Source of the DNA: JAUVUV01 sp964548275 | Lineage (GTDB): Bacteria > Gemmatimonadota > Glassbacteria > GWA2-58-10 | NCBI GenBank assembly: GCA_964548275.1 | Contig: CAZJQI010000048.1 | Span: forward strand, 1 to 33,484 | Length of the DNA: 33,484 bases | Direction: 5' to 3' | In this document: positions 31,943-33,484 of the stretch, one piece after another | Numbering within the stretch: the first letter of the stretch is position 1 | Layout: every line of letters begins with the position of its first letter | The notes under the pieces: generated by a model | Told to the model about the DNA's origin: nothing | Database searches by the model: none | Seen by the model: only the letters and a program-made list of their open reading frames with translations | Program-made: the position numbers and the translations under genes

Positions 31943-32260
31943 TCAACTTTTGATATCCAGCTTTTCGCCTTTTTGCCCTGGCTGATTACTCCCCTCAAGC
32001 ATCCCGTCCAGCCTGTAAAAACTGTAATTGCCCGATTTCAAAACCCCGGAATGTCTCTGCTCAGTTTCGGGATTGTTTTTGATCGAGTATACCACGCCGG
32101 TGACAGGACTTGAAGGGATAAACACATCAGCGGCTGGTCTCTTGACCCCGACCGCTTTCATATCCTCTGCCAGCGCGGCAAAAGAAGGTTCAATTTTTCT
32201 CCGGCTGGCCGGCGCAGGCCTGTATATCTGGGTGCTCTGAAAATAAGGAAGCACTCTCAT
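31943..32260 (-). CDS. Unknown 105-residue protein within the flagellar operon
   Basis: It sits between flgC and fliE, on the same strand and in the same transcription unit, with 31 bases to fliE and 89 to flgC. The product is basic, rich in Ser, Pro and Gly, with no signal peptide, membrane segment or recognised motif. The central VFIPSSPVTGVVYSIKNN looks strand-like and the end looks disordered (SNQPGQKGEKLDIKS). The ribosome site is modest (GGGAG about 11-12 bases upstream). Position suggests a rod- or export-associated factor, but that is inference. I do not recognise it; its short length leaves some doubt it is translated. Confidence 0.62.
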   Translation of the reverse strand: MRVLPYFQSTQIYRPAPASRRKIEPSFAALAEDMKAVGVKRPAADVFIPSSPVTGVVYSIKNNPETEQRHSGVLKSGNYSFYRLDGMLEGSNQPGQKGEKLDIKS

Positions 32261-32349
32261 CTTTTATCCGGCTCCCTTTACTATTGATACTGCCGCCTAC
32301 GGATCGGCTCTTACCCGGTAGGCGAGTATGTCAGCAAAGCAGGCAAACT

Positions 32350-32841
32350 TTATATTTCGAGCGCTTTTTTGGTCATATCCTTGCTGGCGTTAAGCGCTGT
32401 AATATTTGCCTCATAGGCGCGCACGGCGCTGATCATGTCGACCATTTCATTAATCACGTTCACATTGGGTTTGGCCACGTATCCCTGCTCATTGGCGTCT
32501 GGATGGGTAGGGTCATAGACCAGCCGTGGCGACGACGGGTCCTCGGCTATTTCGACCACTTCGGTGCCGCTGGGCACCGGCATTGTGCCGCGTACCGGCA
32601 CATCCTTGAAATGTTCCTCGCGTGTGCGTTGAAGTTTGATCTTGTTCTCGATGTACTTCGGAAAGACAGTGGCCGGGGCTTCCCGTGTCACCACCACTTT
32701 GCGGCGGTAAGGACCACCCTCTCTGGTCCTTGTGGTTTCAACGTTGGCTATATTCTGGGCGATTGTGTCCATGCGCTGGCGCTGCGCACTCAAGCCTCTC
32801 GCACTGATATTAAGCGAACTGAAAATGCGCTCCAAAGCCAT
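32350..32841 (-). CDS. flgC: Flagellar basal-body rod protein FlgC
   Basis: FlgC forms part of the proximal rod in the periplasm and is exported by the flagellar type III system. The 163-residue protein has the rod N terminus NISARGLSAQRQRMDTIAQN followed by IANVETT, a central variable segment, and the C-terminal block NVNVINEMVDMISAVRAYE then NITALNASKDMTKKALEI. The last forms the coiled-coil core with the N terminus. It starts 21 bases after flgB. Confidence 0.96.
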   Translation of the reverse strand: MALERIFSSLNISARGLSAQRQRMDTIAQNIANVETTRTREGGPYRRKVVVTREAPATVFPKYIENKIKLQRTREEHFKDVPVRGTMPVPSGTEVVEIAEDPSSPRLVYDPTHPDANEQGYVAKPNVNVINEMVDMISAVRAYEANITALNASKDMTKKALEI

Positions 32842-32862
32842 CAGATAACCTCATAATTGAGA

Positions 32863-33288
32863 TTAGGAAGAAACTTCACCACGAATCGAACTTCGCAAAC
32901 CCCTGAAAGTCCGGTTGGCCATCCTGGAGGCGAAATCAAAGGATAGCTGGGCCTTGGCCAGCCGGACCATTTCTTCATCTATGTCCACATTGTTAATCCC
33001 GGAATGCAGCTCCTCGTCCAGTGGCATGTAGGGAACAGGTTCGACATCTTCAATTCTGTTCGCGCCGATCTTGAAATGTCCGGGGTCGGTTATTTTGCCG
33101 GTCACCCCAGGATCGATTTTCATGGCCTTTCGCAACTCATCCTCGAATTTGACCTCCATCCGTCGGTAACCATGCGTATTGATATTGGCAATGTTGTGGG
33201 CAGAAGCTTTCTGGCGCAGGGAGTAGGTATCAAGGCCTTTGTACAAAAGCGGCAAATTCGTCTGCTCAAAAAGAAATTTATTCAGCAT
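32863..33288 (-). CDS. flgB: Flagellar basal-body rod protein FlgB
   Basis: FlgB is the proximal rod subunit nearest the MS ring. I start it at ATG 33288 (141 residues): a GGAAGGG site lies 4-7 bases upstream and the family N terminus begins there (MLNKFLFEQTNLPLLYKGLD). The longer reading to 33468 would include the promoter and is rejected. Conserved RQKASAHNIANINTHGYRR and the C-terminal NNVDIDEEMVRLAKAQLSF are present. It is the first gene of the flagellar unit, behind the sigma-54 site. Confidence 0.95.
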   Translation of the reverse strand: MLNKFLFEQTNLPLLYKGLDTYSLRQKASAHNIANINTHGYRRMEVKFEDELRKAMKIDPGVTGKITDPGHFKIGANRIEDVEPVPYMPLDEELHSGINNVDIDEEMVRLAKAQLSFDFASRMANRTFRGLRSSIRGEVSS

Positions 33289-33312
33289 CAAACCCTTCCA
33301 GCCAAAATACTT

Positions 33313-33366
33313 TAACCGATAATAGTTCTGTAAATAGTGTCTGAAGCGTTGATAACCGGATAACCG
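33313..33366 (-). repeat. CGGTTA repeats in the flgB leader
   Basis: On the minus strand, CGGTTATC occurs twice in tandem (33351-33366) and CGGTTA again at 33313-33318. All lie in the roughly 130-base leader between the sigma-54 site and the flgB start. They could be a binding site or chance. Confidence 0.5.
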
Positions 33367-33430
33367 GCAAGCTTTTGGTTTTATACCAGCATTCAGCCAT
33401 GGGCCGGTTGATTCATCCGCAGAGCAGAAT

Positions 33431-33446
33431 TGCAACATCCATGCCA
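33431..33446 (-). promoter_or_regulatory. Sigma-54 promoter of the flagellar operon
   Basis: On the minus strand, TGGCATG, four bases and TTGCA agree with the -24/-12 consensus TGGCACG-N4-TTGCW at every defined base but one, keeping the invariant GG and GC. It faces flgB; the expected start of transcription is about 12 bases downstream near 33420. RpoN with an enhancer-binding protein such as FlrC/FleQ would be required; neither gene lies in the window. Confidence 0.75.
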
Positions 33447-33484
33447 CCGGAAATTCCCTTTTGACCACCCGTAATTATTACAAT

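Noticed and set aside
33313..33321. ACCGATAA-type sigma-28 -10 on the plus strand in the flgB leader
   Set aside because: No -35 at the right distance, and no plus-strand gene follows within the window.
33289..33468. N-terminal extension of flgB by 60 residues
   Set aside because: It would place the sigma-54 promoter inside the gene, has no family similarity, and a good ribosome site precedes ATG 33288.

Overview
The window looks like a chromosomal segment of a motile, diderm (Gram-negative-type) bacterium. The signs are three predicted lipoproteins, a flagellar rod and basal-body operon, bacterial ruvC/ruvA/yebC, and Shine-Dalgarno sequences before most genes. Codon use is GC-leaning and gene spacing is loose. 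The gene mix (polysaccharide lyase and glycosidase-like proteins, Gfo/Idh/MocA oxidoreductase, REP-associated transposases, MotE-like flagellar protein, archaeal-type ThrRS) would fit an environmental lineage of the FCB superphylum or a related candidate phylum. That placement is inference; no rRNA is present. I found no tRNA, rRNA, CRISPR array, prophage or complete insertion sequence.

Layout. (a) 120-2075, minus strand: yebC-ruvC-ruvA, a Holliday-junction repair operon. (b) 2366-5093, plus: a DUF1611/DgcN-type protein, a TPR lipoprotein and an exported lytic transglycosylase with a possible sigma-28 promoter. (c) 5121-8830, minus: a heparinase II/III-like lyase, then a PilZ protein and a cysteine hydrolase with their own promoter, then a small Cys-rich protein. 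(d) 8940-10400, plus: a secreted glycosidase-like barrel, divergent from the lyase. (e) 10672-16765, plus: archaeal-type threonyl-tRNA synthetase, a small lipoprotein, transketolase and a Gfo/Idh/MocA oxidoreductase. (f) 16851-18281, plus: an exported phospholipase-B/C45-like Ntn hydrolase just after a strong terminator. (g) 18347-22695, minus: an intact REP-associated tyrosine transposase (RAYT), a large PreA-PreT-like flavo/iron-sulfur fusion, and a decayed second RAYT. (h) 22894-25356, plus: a lipoprotein fusing two glycosidase barrels (GHL10-like and GH5-like). (i) 25629-33446, minus: flgB-flgC-(unknown)-fliE-fliF-fliG-fliH-fliI-fliJ-motE behind a near-consensus sigma-54 promoter.

The flagellar genes form one transcription unit building the rod, MS ring, switch and export ATPase complex; a small unrecognised protein sits between flgC and fliE. 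The lytic transglycosylase and PilZ protein elsewhere may also serve motility or c-di-GMP signalling, but this is inferred from promoter and domain evidence only. The carbohydrate genes suggest use of complex glycans without a SusCD-type locus in the window.

The points most worth a second look are: the archaeal-type ThrRS; the palindromes with shared outer arms at the same place inside both RAYT genes; the domain-order-swapped dihydropyrimidine-dehydrogenase-like fusion; the double-barrel glycosidase; the sigma-54 and possible sigma-28 sites; and the unknown protein in the flagellar operon.
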